Positions 48,608 to 58,232 of a stretch of DNA of 64,000 nucleotides are shown in pieces. The notes beneath the pieces are model-generated. The model was given only the letters and a program-made list of their open reading frames with translations, had not been told where the DNA came from and did no database searches. This DNA is from Cepaea nemoralis (Eukaryota; Mollusca; Gastropoda; Stylommatophora; Helicidae): the NCBI GenBank assembly GCA_014155875.1, contig JACEFZ010027929.1, positions 115,001-179,000 of the forward strand. Reading direction: 5' to 3'. Made by a program: the position numbers and the translations under genes. Numbering within the stretch: the stretch's first letter is position 1; each line of letters opens with the position of its first letter.

Positions 48608-48858
48608 GGAAGACACTACAGCGACTTCATAAAGGTATAACCAAATGAGAAGAATGGAAGGATGAAAATAAAAATGAGAACAGTTAAAAGAAAATGAACA
48701 AAATGTGATACTTATCTCAGAGTACCAGGTTCACAGTTGAGATTCTGAGATAAGTAGCACATTAGTTCATTTTTTGTTAAATTGTTCTCATGGTTTTCAT
48801 CTTTTCATTCTTCCCATTCAGTTAGTACACCTTAATGTAGTCAGTAATGTGTCTTCCC
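48608..48858. mobile_element. Foldback/MITE-like element with about 115-bp arms
   Basis: The left arm 48608-48721 and the reverse complement of the right arm 48744-48858 share GGGAAGACAC, GAAGAATG.AA.GATGAAAA, ATGAGAACA.TT.AA, AAAATGAAC.AA.TGTG.TACTTATCTCAGA in order, with substitutions and small gaps throughout (roughly three quarters or more matching by eye). The loop is about 22 nt. No coding sequence and no certain TSD are seen. Confidence 0.75.
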
Positions 48859-49143
48859 CGTGTCTATGTGTTATGTCTTGTGTGTTTGTTGCTGATGAAG
48901 GCTAGTCTCGGCAACACCCTTTGTTTTCCGCATCTGTGTTCTTTAATTTCATGTACATCTGTATTGATAAATCTTTTCATGGCTGTTTTACAAACACCGT
49001 CATTGGTCTACTATTTCCTCGTTTTCCCAGTATTGTGCATTTGGATACTCCCCTTTGCTGTTTCTTCATGCATTAGTCTATGACAAGGTGTGAGAGTTAT
49101 CGCTTTTCGATTTCATTAAGATGACTGCTTGCTTAGTTTAGTT
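48859..49143. other. No recognisable gene
   Basis: A 78-codon hydrophobic open frame (48847-49083) begins inside the foldback arm and is most likely chance. Confidence 0.35.
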
Positions 49144-49304
49144 CTATAGAGTGTATTTTAATGACTGTGCATTGTTTGAAAATATTGCTGGTCCAAGTTT
49201 TGTATTCAGCCTCTGTAAAATTCATGCAACATAACAGGTAAACACAAAACTTGGACCGGCAATATTTTCAAACGCTGCACAGTCATTAAAAATACACCCT
49301 GTAA
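49144..49304. mobile_element. TA-flanked MITE with about 57-bp TIRs
   Basis: The left end TATAGAGTGTATTTTAATGACTGTGCA and the reverse complement of the right end TACAGGGTGTATTTTTAATGACTGTGCA match and continue through TTTGAAAATATTGC.GGTCCAAGTTTTGT (49151-49203 versus 49244-49297). The centre is about 40 bp. TA at each end and the CAGGGTGT-type terminus fit the Tc1/mariner group and resemble the termini of the element at 3136-3641. Confidence 0.8.
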
Positions 49305-49608
49305 AATCCTGGCACCAATTTTAGGTGGTCGAAGTTTTATTAAATCCCTGCTTCGCTGGGGATACAAACACATGGCCACAAAGCCAGCACGAAAGCCTGT
49401 TAGCACTAGTCACTATTTCGTATGATTCACCAACTAATCAATCAAGACTGTTTTCCCATTAAAGGAATAAAGTGGTTAATTGTTATTATAGTTTGTTGCT
49501 TTATTACGGTGCCCCTACAAATCAGGATTGAGATTTTAGTTAACTCTTAAAGAGTGTGAGAGTTTGATCATGTTAGCGGGTAGAATTTCTCTGCCTTTTT
49601 CTATCATG
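49305..49608. other. No recognisable gene
   Basis: Spacer without recognisable features. Confidence 0.35.
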
Positions 49609-49609
49609 C

Positions 49610-49840
49610 CGAATGGGGTTATGGACGCAGTTCGTAATTCCACATACCGCGTTCGAAACAAGCTGCGGGCGATTTGGCAGCAGACCGCCTTGCCTTGGGC
49701 TTTTCATAAAATGGTCTGGGTGCCGGTTGTTTAGAAAGCAATGGCAGACTACTGAACGTAAACTTGCCAAGTGATCACAAACAGCCTAAAAGAAAGAAAG
49801 CCAGGGTTGACTGCGACGTCCTGTAAAGGATATGCACCTA
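49610..49840 (+). mobile_element. SINE-C copy, best preserved
   Basis: Starts CCGAATGGGGTTATGGACGCAGTTCGTAATTCC and passes through AGCTGCGGGCGATTTGGCAGCAGACCGCCTTGCC, GGGTGCCGGTTGTTTAGAAAGCAATGGCAGACTACTGAACGTAAACTTGCCAAG and GACTGCGACGTCCTGTAAAGGATATGC. It is the reference copy for recognising the other three. Confidence 0.75.
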
Positions 49841-50035
49841 AATTAAATTTTAAATCATACAAACAAAGGCAGCGGTCAGCAATGTGTTTGTAGTGTTGTG
49901 CCGAAGTAATGCTGTAGTGTCACTCATTGGGCCATTGAAAATAGTTCCACGTGCCACGCTGGGCACGCGTTCTGTAGTTTGCCGAAACCCGCTCTTAGGT
50001 GTAGGGATCAGTCTCTTACACGTTTGATTCAATCA

Positions 50036-50310
50036 ATCAATCAATGAATCAAGTGCCGTCTCCATAATGAAGGTTGGCCGCAATGGATCTCCAACACTGT
50101 CTGTCTCTCGCCTTGATTGTACAGTTCTGTCAGATTGACTTCGTCAATCCCTTGATGCTATCTTCCCACTTGTATCGCTGTCTGCCTCTTGCTCGCTTGT
50201 CCTCAACCACTCAACCATGCCCTCCAGTATGGTTTTTTGTTTATGTTGTTTTCGGTGTAAGAGTGTTAAGTCGTTTAACGTGGCCGAAATATTTCACATG
50301 TTTGATTATC
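50036..50310 (-). mobile_element. LINE 3'-end fragment, separate family
   Basis: Read on the minus strand: KHVKYFGHVKRLNTL, a broken RARGRQRYKWEDSIKGLT region, then KARDRQCWRSIAANLHYGDGT and a stop, followed by a (TGATT)n-like tail at 50033-50047. This is the usual C-terminal layout of RTE-like ORFs but differs in detail from LINE-C. Confidence 0.68.
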
Positions 50311-50775
50311 AATATGAAACAAAACAGTTTTGCTAAAAGATTATGTTTCCTCTTCTTGTATTCCATGTCTTGCGGCAACAGTGATAATGTCTGTCTGTCC
50401 ATAGCCTTACTGTCTCCTGCACTGCCAATCATTTTTGATAATGATATTCCTTCGGGCAATGATATCAAATCTGTCCATAATCTCTCTCCCCCCCCCCCCC
50501 TTCCACCGGCTGCCTCGCATCCCCTTCATCTTCTAAGTTATCACAACCTACTCCAGTTTTTCTCTTTAATATGTTAACGGCAAATAATACTGCCCAGCGG
50601 GTATTTAAGAGCGAACATAATTCTTTGATACTTTGAGATGTAATAACAGAAATATGACCTAACTTGTGCCAATGTTTAGGGTTTTACATCAGTTAGGATA
50701 AGACGATATTTTCAGGCTTAGTGGTTTAAAAGCGATTTGGTGCTTGGATCATAGTTTTAGGGAAGAGGCGGTAGC
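50311..50775. other. No recognisable gene; C-run
   Basis: Contains a poly(C) run at 50489-50502 and CT-rich sequence around it. No family resemblance is seen. Confidence 0.4.
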
Positions 50776-50777
50776 GT

Positions 50778-50845
50778 TATGTCTAGACGCTTGCATGCTT
50801 GCCCGGTGAAGATGGGTTCGATCTGCGACGGGCCGGAATGGAATT
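50778..50845 (+). mobile_element. tRNA-like SINE head fragment
   Basis: GTCTAGACGCTTGCATGCTTGCCCGGTGAAGATGGGTTCGATCTGCG holds a B box (GGGTTCGATC) but no complementary acceptor arm, so it is a SINE relic rather than a tRNA gene. Confidence 0.45.
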
Positions 50846-50899
50846 TAAATACTTATGTGAGCTTCCAAATCCATCCAGCTTACAATGGATATCAACAGG

Positions 50900-51085
50900 G
50901 TTGTCCATGGGATATAATTTACATTGCGTGGTAATTTATGCATGTCCCATCCCATGCCGTCCCATGGGACTTTTCCATGGGACATGTTTTTCTGCCCCAT
51001 CCAATGGTAATTTATGCTTGTCCCATCCTGTCCCATCCCATCCCTACACTATTCAGAAAATCCCCCTTTTTTCCATGGGATTCCC
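50900..51085. repeat. Cluster of CCATGGGA palindromes and TCCCATCC repeats
   Basis: TTGTCCATGGGATAT, CCGTCCCATGGGACTTTTCCATGGGACATG, TGTCCCATCC(CATCCC) and CCATGGGATTCC occur within 190 bp. Two copies of GGTAATTTATGC(A/T)TGTCCCATCC lie at about 50929 and 51006. The unit is not strictly tandem. Confidence 0.7.
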
Positions 51086-51600
51086 AAGCCTGGATATCAA
51101 GAAACGTCTTGGGAAGTAAAGGCGGCGCCGTGATACTGGCCACATAACCCACAGGCTGCCGATTGGTCTATACAAATATGCCCAATGCGCTTTAATGCGT
51201 GTAAATGGATCCTTGACTATTTCTTTAGTTACACAGTTTATGACCAAACATCACTTTATATATGATACGGTCAATGCATTTAACTTTCCAAAACTTTTTG
51301 TGACCTGTGTATTATGAGGTTGGGTCGACCCTCTAAGCTTTGTGCTCAGCATAAAAACAAATAATCCAGACCGACAAGAGTCTTTAATCCTTATATTGTC
51401 ACAGAGCTACTCGGTCTCAATACTCCCCCCCCCCCCCCACCCTCACCTCAATGCCCCCGTCCATACATGCAAAGACAACTCAAAATAGTATCAATGAAAG
51501 GCATTTGCTGCTGCCGAGTTTATACGGAAGTACAACCCCCCCCCCCCTCCAACACACACACAAATACACATGCACGCACGCACGCACGCACGCACACACA

Positions 51601-51631
<31 letters not shown>

Positions 51632-51885
51632 CATACTATAACTAAGAAGCTGGGCGGATGTAAACACAGATACCGGCGAACGTGTCGACTGAAGTCTTTG
51701 TCAACGGAAGAACAATAATAACACGATTAACGATGTATAAAAATTGGATAACACATATAGGTACTTCCATAGACGCTGGGAAATATCTATTTGTGTTGTT
51801 CGTTTCTTTATATTTATTTAAATCGTTTTGTTCTTGTTGTCCCGTTCTTAAAAACTTGGGTTGAAAGAGTCAACTCAATCAGACA
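51086..51885. other. No recognisable gene; poly(C) runs and (CA)n
   Basis: Poly(C) runs lie at 51424-51438 and 51537-51547, and a CA/ACGC microsatellite at 51553-51632. Open frames over these are low-complexity. Confidence 0.45.
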
Positions 51886-51887
51886 GA

Positions 51888-52580
51888 ATATGTAAATTAA
51901 GTTATTAAGATATATAGCACAATAAAATAAGGAGATTAAGACAGGGTTGTATTCTCTCACCATAGCTATCAAACATCTGCTGAAAATGTAATGAGAAACG
52001 TGAAAATGACATAAGAATTTGATCCATTAATAATTGGTGGAAATCCAGATATACAAATGACACGGTCCTCATTTCAAGTGACGTCGAAGTATTAGAAGAG
52101 GTAATGCGGTCTGTCACAAGATACAGTGAGGATAATAAATGGTTTGAGGTTAACAAAACGTAGGAGTAATGACTACAGATCAAACTACATGTCATTCAAA
52201 CACAGAATCAACAATGAAGAAATTGAAAATGTCACAAGTCATGAATATCATGGCTCCATGCCCAACAGTAATTGGGATGGTTCACAACGAACCAAACGCT
52301 ACTGACAATAACAATGCAGTAGTAATAGCCATTGCCCAACAAAAGCAAACAAATGACAGCAATGTTTTAAGAATATGCACTTTTCCTGTGGCAACATATG
52401 GACGCCATGTACCATTCTTCATTGGCTACAGAAGAAACATGGAGAATTGTTACATTAAATATTTCAGAAACAATTCTAGAAAACCCTGGATCAAGAAGAG
52501 GAAACATACTGATATTCTAACAGATTTGAAGATACACGAAAATTGGCGAATAATATTTCGGAAACTACAATATTGAGATC
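51888..52580 (+). mobile_element. Degenerate LINE RT relic (altered YADD box)
   Basis: RQGCILSP (motif B, near 51940) and, after shifts, YTNDTVLISSDVEVLEEVMR (near 52050), in which YADD has become YTND, mark an old RT. The sequence after 52160 no longer matches LINE-C well, although the order of parts is the same. A LINE-C 3' end follows directly. Confidence 0.6.
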
Positions 52581-52583
52581 ATA

Positions 52584-52830
52584 GTAACAGTCAAAATTTT
52601 TTGGACATGTTATGAGAAGAAATGACTGGAGAACTTAGTGACAGCTGGCAAGATTGAAGGGAACAGACCAAGAGGAAGACCGAGAGGAAAATACCTGGAT
52701 GGCTTGGCCACATGGCATGGACGAGACAGGAACACTGAGCTGATCCACGACTCTGGTGATCGAGTGAAATGGCGAATCATGACCGCCCACGCTTTCCGGC
52801 ATGGCACATGATTGATTGATTGAATGATGG
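52584..52830 (+). mobile_element. LINE-C 3' end
   Basis: TCAAAATTTTTTGGACATGTTATGAGAAG through GACAGCTGGCAAGATTGAAGGGAACAG, GATCCACGACTCTGGTGATCGAGTGAAATGG and TTCCGGCATGGCACATGATTGATTGATTGAATG is the standard LINE-C terminus with a (TGAT)n tail. Confidence 0.85.
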
Positions 52831-52834
52831 AAGG

Positions 52835-53215
52835 CTTGGTTCCTGACATAAGAGACACTGTAGACCACCAAGTGGATGGATGGGAGACATGCAAGACACA
52901 CTGGCATGAACATGCTTGAGGTAGGGGAATTATTAACACAGGCTCTATAATCTGTTCAACAGGCGGTAATGAGATCATCGGGTGAGTCGTTGTAATGTTG
53001 AGACTTTACGCTGACAATAACATGAGCGAGATAGGATACGCGTTCGATGTCAGCTCTCCTCTTCTCTACAGGAGATAAATACTGGCCACCTATTCCTTCG
53101 TGCATTCATGCCTACAAAAATGTGATGGTACTAATTGTCCCAAATGTGACAGGCTAGGGTACTTTTCTTTTATTAGAGCGTTGTTCTGCAAAGGACCTGC
53201 TATACTATGTTAATA
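52835..53215. other. No recognisable gene
   Basis: The first part (52840-52980) may continue an older relic. Nothing is assignable. Confidence 0.35.
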
Positions 53216-53221
53216 TATAAT

Positions 53222-53440
53222 GAGCCGCGAGGAGCGGCTGGCCGAGTGGCTAGAATGCCGGATTCTCCTTCGGGAGACCTGGGTTCGAATTCTCGGTAAG
53301 GTGTGGAGTTTTTTCTGTCAGGGGCAAAAAGAAAACCTAACCTGCACAGTTCGCGGCGACTGCAATATCCAGGCGGCCTTAATTCCTCAGGCTCAAGTCC
53401 CCCCTGCCATACACAAGGTACTATATTGGCAGTAAATGAC
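53222..53440 (+). mobile_element. SINE-E copy (tRNA-derived, class II-like head)
   Basis: GGAGCGGCTGGCCGAGTGGCTAGAATGCCGGATTCTCC (A box TGGCCGAGTGG, Leu/Ser-like) and CCTGGGTTCGAATTCTCGG (B box) are followed by a non-tRNA body. The acceptor stem is not complementary, so it is a SINE rather than a functional tRNA. It is the only copy of this family in the window. Confidence 0.72.
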
Positions 53441-53600
53441 AATTTTTATATAATGAGGATAGAGTAACTATCGTTAATATTCACGACCCTCCTCTAGCTC
53501 TAAAACCATAGCTTCTTCCCTTGTAGACACATAACTACACGTCGTTATCTGTAAGCCAGAGTGATTATCACCTGTGGGTATGACTGAAGAAACATTAACG
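53441..53600. other. No recognisable gene
   Basis: Short spacer between a SINE and the LINE-G relic. Confidence 0.3.
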
Positions 53601-53609
53601 GTGTGCTGT

Positions 53610-54130
53610 ATACAATCATTATTGTCAAGTATTTCACCCCATCACCAATACTGAAGTATTGGAAAGATCTGGTTGTGTGACGGTTTATTCCATGCTCAGT
53701 CTTCGTAGACTTAGATGGATTGGACATTTTAGGAGGATGGATGATGGTAGAATACCAAAAGACATCTTTTTTGGTGAATTACAGATGGGTAAGAGATCAC
53801 AGGGTCGGCCTCTACTACGATACAAAGATGTGTGTTAGCGGGACATGATTGATACAGGCATTGATAATGCACATTGGGAGGAAGTCGCCGCTGAACGTGT
53901 TGCATGGAGGGCAAATATCAGAAATGGAATAAAGTCAAAGGAGAAAATTATTGCAGATAAGTCGCACACCAAGCGTGTGAGACGTAAGATGGTGCATGAT
54001 GGTAGAAATGACCACGTGTTCACATGCACCCACTGTGAACGGATATTTACAGCGCGAATTGGCCTTATCAGTCACATTCGCAACTGCCATAGGTAAAAGT
54101 TATTATGCCTTATTAAAGCACAAACTATCG
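53610..54130 (+). mobile_element. LINE-G 3' part with C-terminal zinc finger
   Basis: Encodes ITNTEVLERSGCV, LRRLRWIGHFRRMDDGRIPKD, GKRSQGRPLLRYKDVC, a stop, then MIDTGIDNAHWEEVAAERVAW (53845 on) and a terminal FTCTHCERIFTARIGLISHIRNCH at 54021-54092. The last is a C2H2-like finger with CxxC and HxxxxH/C spacing, shared with the relic at 23.9-25.5 kb. One stop near 53837 separates two otherwise open parts. Confidence 0.78.
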
Positions 54131-54333
54131 TCTGTGAAGACGGCAAGGTGTCAATGATGAATGATGAACCCCCTGGGTTGGCCAAGGTGCTTCCGTCTAA
54201 TTCTAGCCCACCGGTGTTTGTCCGATGCCGCTCTCCTCTCCATGCATCTATCTAGTTTCTCTGGTGGCAAACTATGGAAGTGTAATGGCAGCAAAATGTG
54301 AATAAACACTGTTATACAAAATTAAAACCGTTA
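54131..54333. other. LINE-G 3' UTR or spacer
   Basis: GTGAAGACGGCAAGGTGTCAATGATGAATGATGAA at 54133-54168 looks like the tail of LINE-G. The rest is unassigned up to the LINE-A TSD. Confidence 0.4.
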
Positions 54334-54627
54334 AAGCTTTAATGGTGCATGATGGTAGAAATGACCACGTGTTCACATGCAGGACTTCCGGTTTCAAGAT
54401 GGCGACGGACGGTCGTGTTGTTTTGTGTTCGTTAACTTTTTCGCGTAAGGGATGGATTTATTCATTTCTTGCGTGTAATTGGTGTGCCAGGATGTAAAAC
54501 CAGGAGTTTCTACTCAAGATCTGCGCGGGTGCTACGGAGTTCGTGCATCGAGCGAAGCCATCCTTGAGTGAATTTTCAGCAGCGTGTGTGGTTCTCAATC
54601 AAAAGTCTGTGTTTACGTTTTTTCAAC

Positions 54628-55602
54628 ATGGCGGAACAACGTGTGTTTTCCGAACGATCAGCAGTCAACATACCGAAGCGGCGTGGTAGCCGCGCAGGGA
54701 AAAAGAAGCCAGGTAAGCGCTGTGGCTTGAGACGTTTTAGACTCAAGTGTCACCGTCTAGGACTCAGGAACATCCGTATTCTATATTGGAACTGTGCCAG
54801 TGTAAAACAACGGGGCTCTATTTTAGAAACCCTAGTTTACAGGAACGACATTGTAGCACTCCAGGAGACGAGACTGGGCGATCAGCTACTCCGAATTGCC
54901 GGCTTCAAATGTTTCTATAACAGACGACATCTGGGAACGGCGATTCTCGTTCGCGACAGCATGGTGGCGTCAGAGCTAGACATGTCCAGTTGGAACAGTG
55001 ACGATATACAAATACAGGCGCTGAGAGTTCATTCCAGTATACCATTCGTGTTGGTTAATGTTTATGCCCGCAATGCGAGTGTGGACGCCCAGAAGTGGCA
55101 GTGCTTAAGTGGCATATTAGGCCACGAGAGAAATGTTATTTTCTGTGGTGACTTCAACGCTAAAGGCAGATCATGGGGAAACACTTCCTCCAATACACAA
55201 GGGGAGGAGCTCGAGACTGCACTGGAAACCATCGACCTGGTTTGTATCAACAGTGGCTGTGTCACCAGGACAGCAAGCCGTCCAGGCGATGAGGACAGTG
55301 CTATTGATCTGGCGCTAGTTTCACCTTCACTCACTACAGTGTGTAGATGGGGTGTCCTAGGACACCATGGCAGCGACCACCACCCATGCAGCATATTGGT
55401 GGAGAAAGGCAGAACCAGGCAGCACAAGCTAAAGGTAAAGACGTTCCAGTATGACAGTACAGGGCAAGATGTGGTGAGTAAAATAAGACGTGACAAGCGC
55501 AGAACGTTTCAGGGCAGGAAGAAAGGAAAAAAAGCTGGGAGCAGCCACCGTGGTGGAGTTTCGAGGTGGAGAAGGCTTGGGTGGATAAGCGTAGTGCTGT
55601 AA
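54628..55602 (+). CDS. LINE-A endonuclease reading frame
   Basis: The start ATG at 54628 has A at -3 and G at +4; the frame is open upstream to 54568 but only from a GTG. After a basic N-terminus (residues 10-50) comes an APE-type endonuclease that would nick the target for priming: LYWNCASVK (Asn55), ALQETRL (Glu80), NVYARN, CGDFNAKGRSWG (Asp175, Asn177), SAIDLALVS and GSDHHPCSI (249-254). All expected catalytic residues are present. The frame ends at 55602 after running out of phase at the A7 run 55527-55533; RT coding continues in the -1 frame. No zinc-knuckle gag-like ORF is seen upstream. Confidence 0.88.
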   Translation: MAEQRVFSERSAVNIPKRRGSRAGKKKPGKRCGLRRFRLKCHRLGLRNIRILYWNCASVKQRGSILETLVYRNDIVALQETRLGDQLLRIAGFKCFYNRRHLGTAILVRDSMVASELDMSSWNSDDIQIQALRVHSSIPFVLVNVYARNASVDAQKWQCLSGILGHERNVIFCGDFNAKGRSWGNTSSNTQGEELETALETIDLVCINSGCVTRTASRPGDEDSAIDLALVSPSLTTVCRWGVLGHHGSDHHPCSILVEKGRTRQHKLKVKTFQYDSTGQDVVSKIRRDKRRTFQGRKKGKKAGSSHRGGVSRWRRLGWISVVL

Positions 55603-58232
55603 GGAGATGGCAAAATGCCAAGAAGAACAGAGCTGGTCATCCTAGTCCCTGCTTGCACTTAGAAAGAGAGATGCACACAAAAGTAAGCTATTTCAAAAAA
55701 CTGGTCAAGGTGGTTAAAAGCGAAAAATGGGCAGAGGTGTGTCAAAGAGTAAGCACAGACAAGTCACTGAAATTGTTCTGGCGACTACATAAAAGCATGA
55801 GTGGTGTAGTCAAGAATAAGAGCATTTCTGACTTCCAAGGTGCTGACCTCATCTGGCAGAGGACTGACGAGGACAAGGGCAAAGCCCTCTTTGAACGCTA
55901 CCTTGAGCAGAGCAACCAGACAGACATGGGAGGCCGGAATCTGGCCAAGGAGGTCACCTCAGACAGATGCAAGGCCCAGAACACTTCGGATGAAGACACA
56001 GTGACAGTGAAAGAAATCAAGGCTGTGCTTCGACGATCAAAAAACAGTGCTCCAGGTCCTGATGGCATAAGATACGACGACATAAATAGGTGTACCGACA
56101 ATGAGCTAGAGAAACTAGCAGACATGTACAACAACAGTATAGGGAGTGCTAGCATCAAGGAGGAATGGTTACACAGCTATCTGATTCCCTTGCCGAAGCC
56201 TGACAAAGACCACAAGAAAATTCAGGGATATCGAATTATAACCATGCAGAATACAATAGGCAAGCTGCTGGAGAAGGTAATTGCCAGGAAAATATCAAGC
56301 CAACTAGAGAGGCAAGGTGTTTTCCCACCTACCCTGGGTGGGTACCGTCCAAAAAGAGAAACCTGGACCAATGCAGCAGTCTTTGCCCACGATGTCTATG
56401 AAGGTTTCCACTCAGGCACTGAAACCGTTGCTGCAGCGATTGATCTTGAGGACGCATACAACAGAGTACCACTGGATTTTTTAATGTTTCAGCTTCTTGA
56501 ACTAAACGTAAGTCCATTCCTCCTTAGTTGGATCGCTGCAGCTCTCTTCCAACGGAAAGTAGTTTTTAGATGTGGCAGTTGGACTTCGGAACCAACAACA
56601 ATATATCCTGGCCTACCACAGGGATCACCATTATCTCCGGTACTGTTCAACGCCTACACAGTGAGAATCACCAGTGAGCAGATCACTGGACCTGGCAGGA
56701 CATTGTCATATGCCGATGATGTTTTAGTGTATCGTCAGGGTAAGGATAGAGAGGAGGTTGCTGTGGAACTACAAACCGAACTCAATCGCATAAGTACTTG
56801 GTGTGATGAAGCTGGGGCAATGGTCAACCCAACAAAGGCAACAGTGACTTGGTTCTCGTTGAATAATCATATTGTCAACAATCCAACACCAACTGTAATG
56901 CTGTGTTCAGAGACGGTGGAAAGAACGCAGGCAATGAATTACCTGGGGATACGGTTTGATCGAAGCCTTGCTTATAATGTGCACATAGACCAGGTGATAA
57001 CAAAGGCCAAGCGGGGTTTGGCAGCGATGCGGGTGATGGCGGCAGCAAACTGTGAGCAGCGCCATCTATGTCTTCTGTACGAGGGGCTGGTCATGTCTGT
57101 TTTGGAGTATGCAATGGCAATCCTGACTGTCAGCCATAAGCAGATAGAAAGGATGGAAAGGATACAGAATGAAGCTATGCGCATTATTCTTGGATGTACA
57201 AGAGATACAGCATGCAGGGCGATGCGCTACCTTCTTGATTTTCCAACCATTGAAGAGAGAATGCAAGTTTGCAGGGCACGTGCCTACCTCAGAATTAACG
57301 CAAACACACAGCATCCACTGCATAGTGAAATTAGGAAGGTGAAGGGCAGCAGGTTAAAAAGAGGACGGTCGTGGATGGGTCAAGCCGAGGACATTCTTCA
57401 ACAGGTGTGTTCACTTGAGGACTTAGAACCTGGCGAGGAGTGGGTGCAAGTGCCAACAGACTTCTGCACATCCTTTTCAGTTTGCATCCAACTAGATAGA
57501 AAATGCAGACAAGAAAATCCGGCTGCTGTTGAGGCTGAAGTACAAGCGTTGATTTTCGAGAATTCGCTAGACAGTGACGCGGTCATCTACACAGATGGGT
57601 CGGTCGTCCGACATGTGAGAAGCTCATGGGCCTTTACAGCTCGGGCCGGAGGGAGAATTGTGAAGGAGGACTCTGGTGCTTTCACTGAAACCACAAGTAG
57701 CCTGACCATGGAAGTCATGGCAGTAAGTAAAGCAATAACATGGCTCGAGACACAGACATTCACTAGGGCTTGTTTCCTTAGCGACTCAATGAACATGATC
57801 AAGAGGATAGAGGAGGGGTCGATCCGAAGAGAATGGTTGCTGCCTCTGAAGCGGTCTCGGCTGGCAAAGATTAGTTTCATCTTCGTGCCAGGGCATGCGG
57901 GAGTACAAGGAAATGAGCGGGCTGACAAGCTCGCAGGTGAGGCTACTGTTGAGGGCGGACGCGCCATGGACCAGGCTGACATTCTGAATGCTCTACGAGA
58001 AGTGAGACTTTTGCAAGAACCAAGTGATGACTGTGAATCTACAACAATGGCCAGACTGCGAGAGCAGCAAATTAAAAGAGGGGTGGCCAAACAAGAACAC
58101 TACGCAGGAAGCCAAAGAAGATTGATAAACCAACACAGAACTGGCGTCGTTAGCCGCTACACGCTGCGGGATTTGCTGAGGAGGGGATCCGAGCACTTAT
58201 GGACTGAATGGTCCGATGTGCAACGAGGATGA
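55533..58232 (+). CDS. LINE-A reverse transcriptase-RNase H reading frame
   Basis: Open for about 900 codons with no stop. Counting from the GTG at 55566, after the PPWWSFEVEKAW linker typical of non-LTR elements come fingers motifs (SAPGPDGIRYDD, 161-172; GYRIITMQNTIGKLLEK, 221-237), AAIDLEDAYNRVP (Asp293), GLPQGSPLSPVLFNAYT (349-365) and SYADDVLVYR (Asp384-385). RNase H follows with IYTDGS (Asp677), SLTMEVMAV (Glu716), FLSDSMNM (Asp740) and VPGHAGVQGNERADKL (Asp787). All RT and RNase H catalytic residues are kept. It has no start of its own and is probably the continuation of the endonuclease frame. Loss of one A, or -1 slippage at A AAA AAA, would join them. RNase H places the element in the I group (I, Ingi, Nimb, R1 and relatives). 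Confidence 0.9.
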   Translation, partial: SWEQPPWWSFEVEKAWVDKRSAVRRWQNAKKNRAGHPSPCLHLEREMHTKVSYFKKLVKVVKSEKWAEVCQRVSTDKSLKLFWRLHKSMSGVVKNKSISDFQGADLIWQRTDEDKGKALFERYLEQSNQTDMGGRNLAKEVTSDRCKAQNTSDEDTVTVKEIKAVLRRSKNSAPGPDGIRYDDINRCTDNELEKLADMYNNSIGSASIKEEWLHSYLIPLPKPDKDHKKIQGYRIITMQNTIGKLLEKVIARKISSQLERQGVFPPTLGGYRPKRETWTNAAVFAHDVYEGFHSGTETVAAAIDLEDAYNRVPLDFLMFQLLELNVSPFLLSWIAAALFQRKVVFRCGSWTSEPTTIYPGLPQGSPLSPVLFNAYTVRITSEQITGPGRTLSYADDVLVYRQGKDREEVAVELQTELNRISTWCDEAGAMVNPTKATVTWFSLNNHIVNNPTPTVMLCSETVERTQAMNYLGIRFDRSLAYNVHIDQVITKAKRGLAAMRVMAAANCEQRHLCLLYEGLVMSVLEYAMAILTVSHKQIERMERIQNEAMRIILGCTRDTACRAMRYLLDFPTIEERMQVCRARAYLRINANTQHPLHSEIRKVKGSRLKRGRSWMGQAEDILQQVCSLEDLEPGEEWVQVPTDFCTSFSVCIQLDRKCRQENPAAVEAEVQALIFENSLDSDAVIYTDGSVVRHVRSSWAFTARAGGRIVKEDSGAFTETTSSLTMEVMAVSKAITWLETQTFTRACFLSDSMNMIKRIEEGSIRREWLLPLKRSRLAKISFIFVPGHAGVQGNERADKLAGEATVEGGRAMDQADILNALREVRLLQEPSDDCESTTMARLREQQIKRGVAKQEHYAGSQRRLINQHRTGVVSRYTLRDLLRRGSEHLWTEWSDVQRG

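Noticed and set aside
53222..53300. Functional tRNA gene (Leu/Ser-like)
   Set aside because: A and B boxes are present, but the acceptor stem does not pair and non-tRNA sequence follows, as in a SINE head.
55062..55621. Minus-strand frames of 95-144 codons over LINE-A
   Set aside because: Shadows of the endonuclease frame, which has all catalytic motifs on the + strand.
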